This document shows, in pieces, positions 63,640 through 64,000 of a stretch of 64,000 bases of DNA (position 1 is its first letter; each line of letters starts with the position of its first letter). The notes under the pieces are model-generated. The model ran no database searches, was not told where the DNA came from, and was given only the letters and a program-made list of their open reading frames with translations. Position numbers and translations under genes: made by a program. This DNA comes from Chamaelirium japonicum (taxonomy: Eukaryota > Streptophyta > Magnoliopsida > Liliales > Melanthiaceae). The DNA lies in the NCBI GenBank assembly GCA_947650365.1, contig OX393552.1, positions 52,335,428-52,399,427 of the forward strand, written 5' to 3'.

Positions 63640-63849
63640 CCCACTAGGGGATGGGAGAGTTGGCAAAGCCACTGATGCATGGCAGCATGGGTAACGAGGT
63701 CGTTTGATTCAAGCCTCCCCTTGATTTACGTAGGAGTGAAGTGGGAAATTCCAAGTGGATAGGGCTTCATTCCTGGCGGGACTAGTCCGACCATGAAGTG
63801 GGTCATTGCCTCACAGATTGGACCACCCGCCGATCTCAAAAAAAAAAAG
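63640..63849 (+). mobile_element. tRNA-derived SINE, copy 3
   Basis: A box-like GAGTTGGCAAAGCCACTGA, then GAGGTCGTTTGATTCAAGCC (B-box-like), then GAAATTCCAAGTGGAT. It ends ACCACCCGCCGATCTC followed by 11 A (63839-63849). The last word matches the end of copy 1, confirming the tail. Confidence 0.75.
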
Positions 63850-64000
63850 TATCATCAAAGACTTTAGATTTGAGTATTTATTATCTATAAACCTAATAAT
63901 ATTGAATAGGCACCCACCTACCCATACACTGCTCTGCCAACCCCCCTCACCCAACCCACATCTCCCATTATGCGTACACAGAGGAAGAGTTGGTGTAGAA

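Overview
This is a nuclear chromosome segment from a flowering plant. The genes have GT-AG introns and are recognisable homologues of plant families: a CCAR1-like RSA1/EMB1579 protein, a plastid lipase of the PLIP type, a DUF7731 cell-surface protein and a TMEM205-like/LEA-associated protein. The background is AT-rich and packed with plant-type transposons. Introns are very long (up to 8.3 kb) and are filled with nested mobile elements, which suggests a medium or large genome. The GC-rich first exon of the lipase would fit a monocot or magnoliid, but the species cannot be fixed from sequence alone.

Layout. 1-6.1 kb is intergenic. It holds a chain of palindromic MITE-like elements separated by (TA)n arrays, then a 507-bp tandem duplication of a Copia retrotransposon fragment. 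6.26-32.14 kb (+) is one gene, the RSA1/EMB1579 homologue, with 22 coding exons (1,423 codons) plus a non-coding first exon. Its third intron holds a LINE remnant split by two hAT-type MITEs and by a complete 4.17-kb hAT transposon whose two-exon transposase looks intact. 32.45-33.30 kb (-) is a four-exon DUF7731 gene, convergent with RSA1 and ending about 310 bp from its stop codon. 33.5-54.8 kb has no convincing host protein gene. It contains SINEs, a degraded Copia polymerase, a tRNA-Ala(AGC) gene, many hAT-type MITEs with 8-bp target duplications, a field of short palindromes (41.5-42.3 kb), a GC-rich low-complexity block (46-48 kb), and a 3.7-kb element whose two ends carry arrays of a short palindrome (50.0-53.8 kb). 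55.33-59.67 kb (+) is a five-exon plastid-lipase gene (PLIP2/3-like, 720 aa). 62.46-62.68 kb (-) is the last exon of a TMEM205-like gene whose other exons are not visible here.

The host genes are single-copy housekeeping or stress genes and do not form a functional cluster. The main biological story is transposon nesting. Direct reading of target-site duplications identifies at least eight separate hAT-type insertions, including one possible autonomous element, two 9-bp-TSD-type (Mutator-like) foldback elements, (TA)n-targeted foldback elements, and one 3.7-kb element that fits no family I can name with confidence.
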